Source: UBA974 sp002292405 (GTDB taxonomy: Bacteria > Bacteroidota > Bacteroidia > Flavobacteriales_D > Sanyastnellaceae). Taken from it: 64,000 nt of DNA. Position 1 is the first letter of the stretch; the number at the start of each line of letters is the position of its first letter. Positions 9,431 to 18,887 of this stretch are shown here, in pieces. The stretch is from contig CALTBR010000002.1 of the NCBI GenBank assembly GCA_943842425.1, positions 248,001 through 312,000 of the forward strand, written 5' to 3'. Position numbers and translations under genes: made by a program. The notes below the pieces were generated by a model. That model saw nothing but the letters and a program-made list of their open reading frames with translations, did not search any database and was not told where the DNA came from.

Positions 9431-11329
9431 TTAAAATGTAAATTTAAGTTCCAGCATGGTTTCTGTTCCCTTCAGGTCGTTGTCTATAAAATTGGGGTCT
9501 TGATAACGGTACATATTGTGCCGCATGAACATCATGGCATTGCTTCCTATTCGACAATCGAAACCAACGCCGACCAATGCGTTGGTTTGGTTTCTCGGAA
9601 GCTGTTCAGGAGTATCTCCTAATTCAGTGTCGTTGCTTCCTAACACTTTCTCAACGCCGTAACTCATAACCATGGTGGTTTTCTCGGTCAACTCAACACT
9701 TAAGTCAAATTCTTGACTGAATTGTGTTAAAAGGATGTTTGAGTTGGGCGCAAGATGTGGAACAGGAAGAAACGACTTTTGACATGAATTGAGCTTGGTG
9801 AGGGAGAAAACATAAAAACTGTGGCCAAATATTTGATTGTGATACTTGGCTTGAAACTCAACTGTGGAAAAATGCTTTTTAAAATTAGACATGCCGACAG
9901 AGGTGGTATCTGAAATAGATACTTCTTCAAAAACACGGCGATATATTGAATTAAGATTGTTGTAAGGTCCCCACCCTTGAGCAAACAAATAAAGTCTTGA
10001 AAGGGTTTCACTGTTCACATTGTGAATGTAGGTTAGACCTGCAGAGGATGTATCTATTTCTGCTGAAACTCCAATGCCACCATTGAACTTAAGTTGACCT
10101 ACTTGAGCATCTACATTGATGGAAACACCTTGGCGGTTGTTGGCAGGAAAGCCCAATCCCACAATGGGACTTTTGTAGGGTGTACGTACGGTGGTTCCCA
10201 CTCCGGAAACATTTGGGAACACTTCCAAAACAGAAGTGTTCAAAAAATTACCTGTCACATTCACAAACTGAGGAGAAACACGATAAAGTTGAATATTCAG
10301 AGGGACTTTGGCAGATTGAATAGATTTGACATTCACCACAATCGCTTCTCCGTATCCAAGGTCTGACTCTGGACTAGAATAATTCCCTAACCCAGCTTCT
10401 AACTGAATTTTAAATGTCTTCCATTTCCGTTCTAACTCAAAGGTATGAATCGCATACTTTCTTTTGTTTTCTGTCAAGGAATCTACATTCGCAGAAGAAA
10501 TGAGGTAATTGTAAGATATCATCAAAGAATCTGACACATCATTTTTCACCTTAAAGCACCCCGTAAAGTTGTCATTGGTGACGAGATCAGAGCGATTGAA
10601 GTTGCTTTTCCCTACAACCCCTTTGACAGAAAAGTTAAGCGGCAGTTTCTTTCCATCCAGAAAAAGACCTTGAAAAGCCCTACTTCCATAACGCACACCC
10701 TGGTCAATCAGTCCGCTTTTGTAATATTGTGTGTACCTATCTCCTGTTCTCTTGGTCAAAGGTGTTTGAGGTCTTCTTTCATAAATACTCATTCTGTTGA
10801 ATGAACGGTTACCCCAAACAGTCAATCGACTCTGCCTGTACCATGAAACGCCACCTGACTTAATTGTGAAATTACCGAAATCAGTATACAGAGAAGTTCT
10901 CAGATTTAACCCTAAATTCAAGGTAAGTGATTGATTGAGTTCTTCAGAAGGTCCTTTATAAACACTGTTGATCATGAAATCAGTGCCAAACGAAATCTTG
11001 TCCCTTGTCATCCCATTGAACTTCAGGAGAAGCATAGGCTCCCTGTAGAGGTCTCCTATAAGAATGGCTGTGGTTTTACCACTGTTGTTTGGAAAAGTGT
11101 TTTCTTGGTTTCGTACAAAACCTAAAACCCTGTAAAACCCTGAAAACCCAATATCACTGGTCTCATTCTTAACAGTAATGGCATTGCTCGAAAAGGGGGT
11201 ATGAACTGCCATTGTATCTTGTCCAAACAACACTGCAGATTGACATATAAAAAGACCCAAGATCAACCACCTAACCAAAGACATCGAATAAAATTTGTTG
11301 GCAAATTTAAGACTTAAATCAACGTGCAT
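9431..11329 (-). CDS. Outer-membrane beta-barrel protein of unknown family
   Basis: 632 residues. A hydrophobic signal sequence follows a charged leader (the likely true start is Met16, MSLVRWLILGLFICQSAVLFGQ, not the first Met). The mature part is a long run of amphipathic strands ending MLELKFTF, with the C-terminal Phe typical of outer-membrane proteins. No plug domain is present. The stop codon of the FGE gene and the first base of this ORF share position 11329, indicating tight coupling. With the next barrel it may form the uptake pores of this locus. No family recognised beyond barrel character. Confidence 0.65.
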   Translation of the reverse strand: MHVDLSLKFANKFYSMSLVRWLILGLFICQSAVLFGQDTMAVHTPFSSNAITVKNETSDIGFSGFYRVLGFVRNQENTFPNNSGKTTAILIGDLYREPMLLLKFNGMTRDKISFGTDFMINSVYKGPSEELNQSLTLNLGLNLRTSLYTDFGNFTIKSGGVSWYRQSRLTVWGNRSFNRMSIYERRPQTPLTKRTGDRYTQYYKSGLIDQGVRYGSRAFQGLFLDGKKLPLNFSVKGVVGKSNFNRSDLVTNDNFTGCFKVKNDVSDSLMISYNYLISSANVDSLTENKRKYAIHTFELERKWKTFKIQLEAGLGNYSSPESDLGYGEAIVVNVKSIQSAKVPLNIQLYRVSPQFVNVTGNFLNTSVLEVFPNVSGVGTTVRTPYKSPIVGLGFPANNRQGVSINVDAQVGQLKFNGGIGVSAEIDTSSAGLTYIHNVNSETLSRLYLFAQGWGPYNNLNSIYRRVFEEVSISDTTSVGMSNFKKHFSTVEFQAKYHNQIFGHSFYVFSLTKLNSCQKSFLPVPHLAPNSNILLTQFSQEFDLSVELTEKTTMVMSYGVEKVLGSNDTELGDTPEQLPRNQTNALVGVGFDCRIGSNAMMFMRHNMYRYQDPNFIDNDLKGTETMLELKFTF

Positions 11330-12576
11330 TATTTCTTAAGGTTTAGAAACTCTTTGACACATCTAAATCCTGTATGATTCATCCCGGTACTTGCTGAATA
11401 TGGCATTCTTGCAGACACCCTGTAACTTGAACAATAGCTATCATTGCATAAAAAAGAGCCTCCCCGAATCACACGTTTTGGATCGAAAGGCTCTAAAGGA
11501 TAATGCCATGTTTTTGGACCTTTAGGATTATCTGTTATTTGAGACTCTGCAAGCGTATCGTAATATCTCTCATCGTACCAATCTGAACAGATTTCCCAAA
11601 CATTTCCAGCCATGTCATGCAAGCCATAACCATTGGGTTCATATTGCATCACAGGAGCTACACCTAAGTAACCATCTTGTTTCGTGTTTTTGAAAGGAAA
11701 GACACCTGTCCAAAAATTGCATTTGGGCTCACCTTGCTCCACAGGTTGATCACCCCAAGGGTATATTTTATCATTCAGCCCTCCCCTAGCAGCCCATTCC
11801 CATTCTGCTTCAGTAGGGAGACGAAGTCCGCTCCACTCTGCATAAGCGAGTGCATCATCATAACATATATGCACAACTGGACTTTGCCCTTGGTCCTTGA
11901 TGTTGCTGTAGGGACCTTCTGGATGTTTCCAATCTGCACCTCTCACCCAAGTCCACCATTGAGAATAATCAATGTAATTGAAAATTTCCTCAGATGGCGT
12001 AAAGACCATCGAACCAGGCTGCAACGCTTCTTCAGTAGGTTCAGGGGTGCCGGAGGGCAATTGTTTTTTGAATTCAGTCCAGTCTATCGGCAACTCAGCA
12101 ACTGTCAAATAATCTGTCTCATTGACAAATTGTGCAAACTGGGCATTGGTGACTTCATGAACATCCATATAAAATGAATCCACCTTAACCAGGTGTTGAG
12201 GAAATTCTCGACCCAATGCCATAACCTCCTCACTGGCACCCATCATAAATTCACCAGCTGGAATGAGCGACATGTTTCGTTTCAAATCACGATCAGCATC
12301 ATGCATAACACAAGTGTCAGTGTGAAGTATTGTGATCGTATCAGACCCACTCTCCAACAGAAATTGATTTTTTGATTCTATACAACAGGAAGCAGGATCT
12401 ACAGAATCTTGCTTCTCTGAGGAAGATTGGCATGAGAGCAACAAAAACACCATGCACATTCCATTGATCCAAATGTATGTCTTGAATGTCCTCAAGGGCC
12501 TCAATTTAATAGGTTGAATTAAATTCAGACAACGGTTTTTCTTTCCATGTAATGCCTTCTTTCCATTTGGGAGCAT
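11329..12576 (-). CDS. Formylglycine-generating enzyme, sulfatase-modifying factor (lipoprotein)
   Basis: An FGE/SUMF1-fold protein that oxidises the active-site Cys of sulfatases to formylglycine. The fold begins at MSLIPAGEFMMGAS (about residue 102) and ends GFRCVKE. The two catalytic cysteines of true FGEs are present as C-N-D-S-Y-C at Cys377 and Cys382, matching the human C-H-R-S-Y-C site, so this is a genuine activator and not just an FGE-like lectin fold. The ATG at 12576 overlaps the upstream sulfatase gene by 71 bases. A TTG at 12504 or the ATG at 12459 (before CMVFLLLSC, a lipobox) are better starts. It is co-transcribed with two Cys-type sulfatases. Confidence 0.88.
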   Translation of the reverse strand: MLPNGKKALHGKKNRCLNLIQPIKLRPLRTFKTYIWINGMCMVFLLLSCQSSSEKQDSVDPASCCIESKNQFLLESGSDTITILHTDTCVMHDADRDLKRNMSLIPAGEFMMGASEEVMALGREFPQHLVKVDSFYMDVHEVTNAQFAQFVNETDYLTVAELPIDWTEFKKQLPSGTPEPTEEALQPGSMVFTPSEEIFNYIDYSQWWTWVRGADWKHPEGPYSNIKDQGQSPVVHICYDDALAYAEWSGLRLPTEAEWEWAARGGLNDKIYPWGDQPVEQGEPKCNFWTGVFPFKNTKQDGYLGVAPVMQYEPNGYGLHDMAGNVWEICSDWYDERYYDTLAESQITDNPKGPKTWHYPLEPFDPKRVIRGGSFLCNDSYCSSYRVSARMPYSASTGMNHTGFRCVKEFLNLKK

Positions 12577-13945
12577 GAACAGATTTCAGGTAATCCAACA
12601 ATGTCTTTTCCATTTCCAGCGCAATGGAAGGCAAGCTATCTGAAAGATTATGCATTTCCATTTTATCTTGAACAACATTGTACATCTGCAATTCTCCGTT
12701 ATCATGAAACCGGATGAGTTTCATGTCCCCCTTTCGGACGGCTGAATGTGCTCTTTTGAAGGCGATCCCATTCTGATACGGAACATGAAAAAAGAGGCCA
12801 TCAACAGAACGAGAAATGGCGTCATTGGACTCCTGAAGAAGAAGATGCTTAAAACTTCCGCCATCGATCTCATCTAGTTTCTTTGGTAAATCTCCTGCCA
12901 ACGCTGTGATCGTAGGCAAAAGGTCCGAACCGGACACAGGAACCGTTGATTCTGTCATAGATTCAATGCCAGGTCCTGCAATCACAAAAGGCACCCTAAT
13001 GCCACCTTCCATGGCATCCCATTTCCCTCGACTTAATGGAAAGTTGTAACTTTCTTGGTACTTTTTAGCTCCAGGTATATTTGGAACGGAACCATTGTCA
13101 GACATATAGATGATGTAGGTATTATCTTCGATTCCCAACTCTCTGACTTTTCTCAAAAGAATCCCCAATCCTTGATCCAGATCATACGTCATGGACGCTA
13201 ACCCGGCATCTTTGTGTTGCCTTCCTGGCGATTTACTTTGAAAATTCCCAAGTGATGAAGCTTGCATTTGAAGTGAGGAATGAACGGCATAATGAGAAAT
13301 TTGAAGATAAAATGGTGTCTGGTTGGAAGTGGCTTCCTCGAGAAAACGAACTGCTTGATCGGTCAATGAAAAGATTCTCTTTGGATCCTTCATCGTGGTA
13401 TAATCCCATTGGCTTTTGTTGTTGACAAATCCTCCCTCCTTGTTCTGGGTAGGACCATCACTTTGATCGTAACCAAGCACTTCAGGAAGACTCCCCATAC
13501 CCCATTTTCCAAAATGCGCTGCGATGTAATTTGAATTAATGCTTTTCAATGCTTTGGGAATACTCGTCCAAGTTTCGTGTTGAATGTGATCTGAATTCAT
13601 GCCCACACGAATCAAAGAAAGGCGCGCAGGTGTTTTCCCAAATTGAATACTGTAACGTGAGGGAGCACAAACTGGAGCTGAAGCATACGCATGAGAAAAT
13701 CTCATCCCTCGGGATGCAAGGGATTCTAGGTAAGGTGTTTCATGGTAATCGCTTTTAGACAAAGGTTCATCATCCATCATCTGCACGGAAGTTCCGTTCC
13801 AGCCCTGGTCATCTGAAAGAATGAGAATAAAATTTGGGGCAGACGTATCATCCACTTTCAACACAGTGTTTGAACATGAAAACATACTGACACAAAAAGC
13901 GACCATAAAAGCACCTAATACGCATGCTGTTTTTACTTTTTTCAT
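12506..13945 (-). CDS. Sulfatase lipoprotein (arylsulfatase-like, S1 family)
   Basis: 479 residues with a lipoprotein signal (lipobox VSMFSC). NFILILSDDQGW supplies the metal-binding Asp pair, and the active-site motif C-A-P-S-R is at about residues 93-97 (Cys93 to formylglycine). YIIYMSDNGSVP (about residues 268-280) carries the second metal-binding DN. The start ATG overlaps the upstream sulfatase stop by 4 bases (ATGA). It should remove sulfate esters from a polysaccharide or its oligosaccharides; position and linkage cannot be told from sequence. It is a Cys-type enzyme and so a substrate for the adjacent FGE. Confidence 0.88.
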   Translation of the reverse strand: MKKVKTACVLGAFMVAFCVSMFSCSNTVLKVDDTSAPNFILILSDDQGWNGTSVQMMDDEPLSKSDYHETPYLESLASRGMRFSHAYASAPVCAPSRYSIQFGKTPARLSLIRVGMNSDHIQHETWTSIPKALKSINSNYIAAHFGKWGMGSLPEVLGYDQSDGPTQNKEGGFVNNKSQWDYTTMKDPKRIFSLTDQAVRFLEEATSNQTPFYLQISHYAVHSSLQMQASSLGNFQSKSPGRQHKDAGLASMTYDLDQGLGILLRKVRELGIEDNTYIIYMSDNGSVPNIPGAKKYQESYNFPLSRGKWDAMEGGIRVPFVIAGPGIESMTESTVPVSGSDLLPTITALAGDLPKKLDEIDGGSFKHLLLQESNDAISRSVDGLFFHVPYQNGIAFKRAHSAVRKGDMKLIRFHDNGELQMYNVVQDKMEMHNLSDSLPSIALEMEKTLLDYLKSVHAPKWKEGITWKEKPLSEFNSTY

Positions 13946-15477
13946 TCCTTGCTCTTGTATTTTTGGCCTGATTCATCGAACAAATCACCATACGTGATGT
14001 TCTTCGCTTTAGGCAACTGTTTTGCATTTTCGAATTGCCGCCCCAGACCATCAGGCTTGACATTGGCCTGAGCAATCCGAAGATCAAGTGCGGTTGACAA
14101 GGAGTCTTTGATTTCAGCGTAAGTAGAGTCTGAAACCAAGTTGTTCAACTCCTCACGGTCATATAAATGGTCATACAGTTCATACCCCAACTCTCCTTCC
14201 TTGCCCCATTTGGTCATTCGATATCTTTTGGTCTTCATAGAATACCCATTTCTCCATCTTGTCAATGCACTTCCCCGCACAGATTCCGCTTCATTGAGCA
14301 TCACTGGAACCAAACTTTTTCCAACCACATGAGTGGGTACGACAATATCTGTAAGATCCATCAAGGTGGGATAAAGATCTATCAACTCCACTGGTGACAT
14401 GGTGCGCGCACTTTGTTCATGAACGCCAGGAACAGAAACAATCAAAGGGATCCTCGTTGCGTTTTCAAAGAGCGTTTGTTTTTGCCAATGACCATGCTCC
14501 CCCATATGATAACCATGGTCAGACGTGAATACAACGATGGTGTTTTGGTCAAGTCCTGTTTCTTCGAGCTTGTCCAAAACCCTTCCAACTTGTGCATCTA
14601 CAAACGAAATGGTGGCATAATATGCTTCCTTAATCTCTTGCGCCAAGGTGTCTGGTAAATTTAATTGGTTCTTTTTTGCACGTACAGATTTGGCAGCAGG
14701 CACAGGCAATGTTGTCAAATATGAATCTGAACTTTGGGGAACATATATAGATTCTCTGTTGTACAAATCAAAATACTTTTGAGGAGCAACAAAAGGCGTA
14801 TGGGGTCTGAAAAAACCCAAAGCCAAAAAGAAATTGTCCCCCGATTCCACAAATCCTTCCAATTGCTCAATTGCTTCTGAAGCAGCAATCCCATCGGTTT
14901 GTTCAGTATCCTGACCTTCTGAAGAGAGCCAGCTCAGGGTACCACCATATCTTCTGGGAGACAATGTGTTTATTTTATATTCCTCTTTTTTATCTCTTCC
15001 ATAGGGGTTGATTGTTTGATCCCAAGAATAAATATCATCCATCCCAGATGTTCCTATGGTACTTGGATTGTCATAATGAAATATTTTACCTATGCGCACC
15101 GACTGGTACCCCTGTTGTCTAAACCTTTGACCCAGCGTAATTGCATCTGGAACGGTACTTCGAATGAACACATTGTTTTGTGTCATTTTTGTTTGATCGG
15201 TATACATCCCAGTCATAAAAGAAGCCCTCGATGGACCACACAATGGATATTGATTGTGGGCATTTTCAAACAACATACCACGATCTGCCAACTTGTCAAT
15301 GTTGGGTGTTTGTACCATGGCGTTGCCATATGAACCCAGGTCACAATTCAAGTCGTCGGCAATGATAAATAAGACATTCAACTTTTCATTTTCTGTCTGA
15401 ATCACTGTGTTAGATTCATTACAAGCACACAGGAAAGAACACGAAAGTATAATAAAATAAAATTTGAGATTCTTCAT
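13942..15477 (-). CDS. Sulfatase lipoprotein (iduronate-2-sulfatase-like, S1 family)
   Basis: 511 residues with lipobox FLCAC. NVLFIIADDLNCDLGSYG gives the metal-binding Asp pair and C-G-P-S-R the formylglycine site at about residues 80-84. VVFTSDHGYHMGEHGHW (near residue 320) is the typical iduronate-2-sulfatase-like segment. Homologues with this pattern act on 2-O-sulfated uronates or related sugars, but marine relatives have varied specificities, so the exact bond is unknown. The next sulfatase gene starts within its stop codon. It lies 56 bases downstream of the T9SS protein gene and may be transcribed with it. Confidence 0.88.
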   Translation of the reverse strand: MKNLKFYFIILSCSFLCACNESNTVIQTENEKLNVLFIIADDLNCDLGSYGNAMVQTPNIDKLADRGMLFENAHNQYPLCGPSRASFMTGMYTDQTKMTQNNVFIRSTVPDAITLGQRFRQQGYQSVRIGKIFHYDNPSTIGTSGMDDIYSWDQTINPYGRDKKEEYKINTLSPRRYGGTLSWLSSEGQDTEQTDGIAASEAIEQLEGFVESGDNFFLALGFFRPHTPFVAPQKYFDLYNRESIYVPQSSDSYLTTLPVPAAKSVRAKKNQLNLPDTLAQEIKEAYYATISFVDAQVGRVLDKLEETGLDQNTIVVFTSDHGYHMGEHGHWQKQTLFENATRIPLIVSVPGVHEQSARTMSPVELIDLYPTLMDLTDIVVPTHVVGKSLVPVMLNEAESVRGSALTRWRNGYSMKTKRYRMTKWGKEGELGYELYDHLYDREELNNLVSDSTYAEIKDSLSTALDLRIAQANVKPDGLGRQFENAKQLPKAKNITYGDLFDESGQKYKSKE

Positions 15478-15533
15478 CTGCTCACCTTTAGCATCAAAAA
15501 CATAGTACTGTGGAGACCCCTATCAATCCTCAA

Positions 15534-16475
15534 TTAATGAGAGACTGAAACTGTATGCGTTTGCCAATTTCCATTTATGTAAAGCTCTAAAATATAAATG
15601 TTGTTGGGGAGAGAAGTCATGTCAAGTATCAAGTCTCTCATTTGATTGTTCTGAGAAAAAAGAACTTTCCCTGAAACATCTCGAAGCAACACGCTTGAGA
15701 AATTTGAGTTCGCAGAAATCGAAAGGACATCTGAACATGGATTGGGAAAGACATTTACATTCACATCCAAAGAAGCAACACGGGAAACATCTTCTTCACC
15801 AAGACATATGCAATCTTCTCCAATGGAATCATTGATGGTTGTGGAATCCTCATCATCACAAACATCACCTACAGAAAAGCATGTCTGATCATCTTCCGTG
15901 GCAACGGGATCGTAGTTACATGCATTCTCATCCATACAACCAGGAACAAGGGGAATACTTCCACATACACCCTCATCGTTCAGCGTGAAAACAGTATATT
16001 CAACATTGCAGTCGGAAAATTGAAATTTCACTGCACGCGTAAAAGTGACTGCAGAGACAGTTTTGGTGTTGACCCCAATTTCCAAGGGTTCTTCAGGAGC
16101 AAAATACCAGTTTCCATTTGCAACTGTTTTTGCAACTCGAAAATTAACATCTGCTTCTGGAAGAGATGTAACAATAATTAGAAAGGATTGGGCTTCCCCC
16201 ATATTCCCATCATTCAATGTAGCTGCTGTTAAAACATGTGGCCAGTTTTCATTGGCTCCCTGTTCAAATTCTTCACATTGACAAAATTCAGCTGCTTGTC
16301 CAACCATCTCTCCACCATCGTAGATCTCCACTGCACGCTCCGAGCCTTCTTGAGACTGCTGCCAATGATCGTCCAATTGTGCCTGAGCAGAACTTAGAAA
16401 AACAACAATTAACAACAATACGCTGAAAGTGGATGTAAGAAAAGGCTTTAAAAACATTTGCTTTAGATTTGTCAT
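15534..16475 (-). CDS. T9SS-sorted protein with a domain shared with the divergent beta-helix gene
   Basis: 313 residues: signal peptide (ending AQAQ), then about residues 55-165 a beta-rich domain containing FRVAKTVANGNWYFAPE, then one calcium-binding-type repeat (GCMDENACNYDPVATEDD, near 180-200), then a T9SS type A sorting domain (NVFPNPCSDVLSI to the end). Gliding-associated type IX secretion would export it and attach it to the surface. The first domain is clearly repeated inside the beta-helix protein at 16595. It has no catalytic signature, so a binding role is possible. It may be the first gene of the sulfated-glycan operon. Confidence 0.8.
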   Translation of the reverse strand: MTNLKQMFLKPFLTSTFSVLLLIVVFLSSAQAQLDDHWQQSQEGSERAVEIYDGGEMVGQAAEFCQCEEFEQGANENWPHVLTAATLNDGNMGEAQSFLIIVTSLPEADVNFRVAKTVANGNWYFAPEEPLEIGVNTKTVSAVTFTRAVKFQFSDCNVEYTVFTLNDEGVCGSIPLVPGCMDENACNYDPVATEDDQTCFSVGDVCDDEDSTTINDSIGEDCICLGEEDVSRVASLDVNVNVFPNPCSDVLSISANSNFSSVLLRDVSGKVLFSQNNQMRDLILDMTSLPNNIYILELYINGNWQTHTVSVSH

Positions 16476-16594
16476 GAAGTAATTTTAAATACAAGGTAGA
16501 TATATTATTGTAAGTAATACCATAAGTGCTATATTAATCCAAAACAATCGCAATACGCAAAAATGAAAAACATCATTCGTTTTAGATAAATCAT

Positions 16595-18811
16595 ATGACC
16601 AAACTAATGAAAATTCAAAGATTACCAGCCTATATCTGCTTGTTTTTACTGATCATCATAAGTAGTAACACTTTTGCAACTACGTATTACGTAAGTAGTT
16701 CAATCGGGTCTGACACCAACAATGGTCTCAATGAATGGTCCCCTTATAAAACCATAGATAAGATAAATTCTATGAGTTTCGCACAAGGTGATTCAATTCT
16801 TTTCAAATCTGGAGATTATTGGGAGGGAATGTTCTGGATACAAGGGTCTGGAACCTTGGAGCTCCCAATCGTTGTAGATAGATATGGAGGTCTTGAAAAA
16901 CCTATCATCAATGGTTATGGTTTTCAATCATGCCTCTTAATTTACAACGACGAACACATTCACATCAATAATTTAGAGCTATTTAACGAGGCCTCACATT
17001 TGGATTTAAATGGGATCGTAAAGAGGTTAGAAGGTTATAACGGATTGTCTAATTTATGGGGGTCAGGTGAAAATGTAAGGTTTGGCGTTAAAATTGTCGC
17101 AGATTCTCAATCGCTTGAAAATTTCAAATTATTCAATCTTTATATCCATAATATTTACCCCACACCCTCAAATGAAGCAAATATTTACAAAGGGTATGGG
17201 ATTAAACTTGAAACATTATCAAGCACTCAAAACAACACCTTTTCCGGGTCGTGTAGTCTTTTTGATTCTGGTCCAAATGAAAGTTGGCCTAGAGTACTGA
17301 ATGTTACTAATCCGGACTCACTGGAAAGCAGTGGCGAACAAATAATACAGATTAATGCAACATCTATTCCGATTGAAGGCGCAAGCTATCGAATTGTAAA
17401 GACAATGGCTAACGGAAATTGGTACAATGGTCCCGAGTTCTCATTTTCAACTGGTCTTAATGTTATTTCTGTATCCCCAGTAACATTCGACAGAACGGTA
17501 AGACTCCAAGTTTCAACGAATGAACTGGGGTTTGATTATTTGATGTTGAATGGATTCCAAAATTTTTGTGATGGCGCCGAAGGATATGAAGAAGTGCGAC
17601 TCATTTCAAATGTCACTATCGAAGATTGCGAAATACAAGAGACAGGACATTATGGGATATGGATTAAATCACTAGGTTTAAACGGTATTGACACATATAA
17701 AAACACTGATATAACAGTCCGGAATTGTAATTTTTTACATACGGGAGGTTCAGGTTTTGTCCCTAATAAAAGTGAAAATATACTTATTGAAGGATGTAAC
17801 TTTAACCACACAGGATCTAGTCTAGACGAACGAATGTGGAAAAGAGGAAGTGGTATGTGGGTGTTCGATTGTAAGAACGTCATCAGTCAACACAACAGTT
17901 TCATGAATTCGCATGGACCACAAGATTCTTACGGCTGTCATATTGATTATGGAAATGAAAATATCGTTTATCAGTACAATTTCAGCTACAACAATGAGGG
18001 AGGATTTGTAGAAATTTTAGGCGACAATATAAATTGTGGGTACCGTTACAACATTAGCGTAAATGACGGCTACAGAGAAGACCCAAACAATGAACCTTGG
18101 AATAAAAAAGGTAAAATATTCTGGGTGTCGAATTATTGTGGGAGCAATACCATTAGATGTCCTAGCTCAGGAACTTTTATATACAACAATACTGTTTTTG
18201 TGAATGATACGCTTCATCCTGAAATTTACTTTTGGCCAAACATTGGGGACGTTCACGTCTTCAATAATCTTATTTATGCAACACCAGAGGGTGACATCAT
18301 TCCAACTTTAATTCAAAACAAGTCAAACGATCTTGACATTAGTCACAATCTATTTTTCGATGCTGAAAGAATGGATCTTGATGATGACTTAATGAACAAT
18401 GCTTTATTGGATGACCCTCTTCTCTTAAACACCAATCAACAAGGAGAGAACAACCCTATGTCCTATAAAATATCTAACAGCAGCATTGCGATTGGAAATG
18501 GGAAGTTAATCAGTGGAAGCTCTGATCCTCTTAATTATTTAAACAACAATGGAGGTCAAGATTATTTTGGCAATCCTCTTTCACAGTCTGATCTCCCAAA
18601 TATTGGTGCATACAATGGTGATGTGATAATTTTAGGATGCACTTACTCCCAAGCAACGAATTATAATTTCAGTGCAAACGATGATGATGGCTCGTGTAAC
18701 TTTATAAATAGTTCTGAATGTCCCAGTGATCTCAATAACGATGGCATGATTGTTACTGATGATTTACTTGTATTGCTAAGTGTCTTTGGAACAATCTGTA
18801 ATGAAGAATGA
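16595..18811 (+). CDS. Secreted right-handed beta-helix protein (possible polysaccharide lyase) with dockerin-like tail
   Basis: 738 residues. A signal peptide is followed by TYYVSSSIGSDTNNG, the opening of chondroitinase B/PL6-type parallel beta-helix proteins. The helix is interrupted at about residues 225-320 by a domain matching the T9SS protein of the divergent gene (YRIVKTMANGNWYNGPE). The helix repeats (IEDCEIQETGHYGIWIKS and similar) run to about residue 650. A GCTYSQATNYNFSANDDDGSC repeat (split here as residues near 683-703) and a dockerin-like segment DLNNDGMIVTDDLLVLLSVFG close the protein, with no T9SS sorting domain. Lyase activity is plausible from fold and context but no catalytic residue can be assigned. 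Confidence 0.75.
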   Translation: MTKLMKIQRLPAYICLFLLIIISSNTFATTYYVSSSIGSDTNNGLNEWSPYKTIDKINSMSFAQGDSILFKSGDYWEGMFWIQGSGTLELPIVVDRYGGLEKPIINGYGFQSCLLIYNDEHIHINNLELFNEASHLDLNGIVKRLEGYNGLSNLWGSGENVRFGVKIVADSQSLENFKLFNLYIHNIYPTPSNEANIYKGYGIKLETLSSTQNNTFSGSCSLFDSGPNESWPRVLNVTNPDSLESSGEQIIQINATSIPIEGASYRIVKTMANGNWYNGPEFSFSTGLNVISVSPVTFDRTVRLQVSTNELGFDYLMLNGFQNFCDGAEGYEEVRLISNVTIEDCEIQETGHYGIWIKSLGLNGIDTYKNTDITVRNCNFLHTGGSGFVPNKSENILIEGCNFNHTGSSLDERMWKRGSGMWVFDCKNVISQHNSFMNSHGPQDSYGCHIDYGNENIVYQYNFSYNNEGGFVEILGDNINCGYRYNISVNDGYREDPNNEPWNKKGKIFWVSNYCGSNTIRCPSSGTFIYNNTVFVNDTLHPEIYFWPNIGDVHVFNNLIYATPEGDIIPTLIQNKSNDLDISHNLFFDAERMDLDDDLMNNALLDDPLLLNTNQQGENNPMSYKISNSSIAIGNGKLISGSSDPLNYLNNNGGQDYFGNPLSQSDLPNIGAYNGDVIILGCTYSQATNYNFSANDDDGSCNFINSSECPSDLNNDGMIVTDDLLVLLSVFGTICNEE

Positions 18812-18887
18812 AAAGAGTGAAAAGCAAAATCTGACGTTCTATTCAGATCTAAAAGTCATCCTCACCATTGTGTAACCTTCATTTCAT

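Noticed and set aside
11677..12177. 166-codon plus-strand ORF
   Set aside because: It lies wholly opposite the FGE coding region, whose reading is certain from its motifs.
15016..15333. 105-codon plus-strand ORF
   Set aside because: Antisense shadow of the iduronate-sulfatase-like gene.
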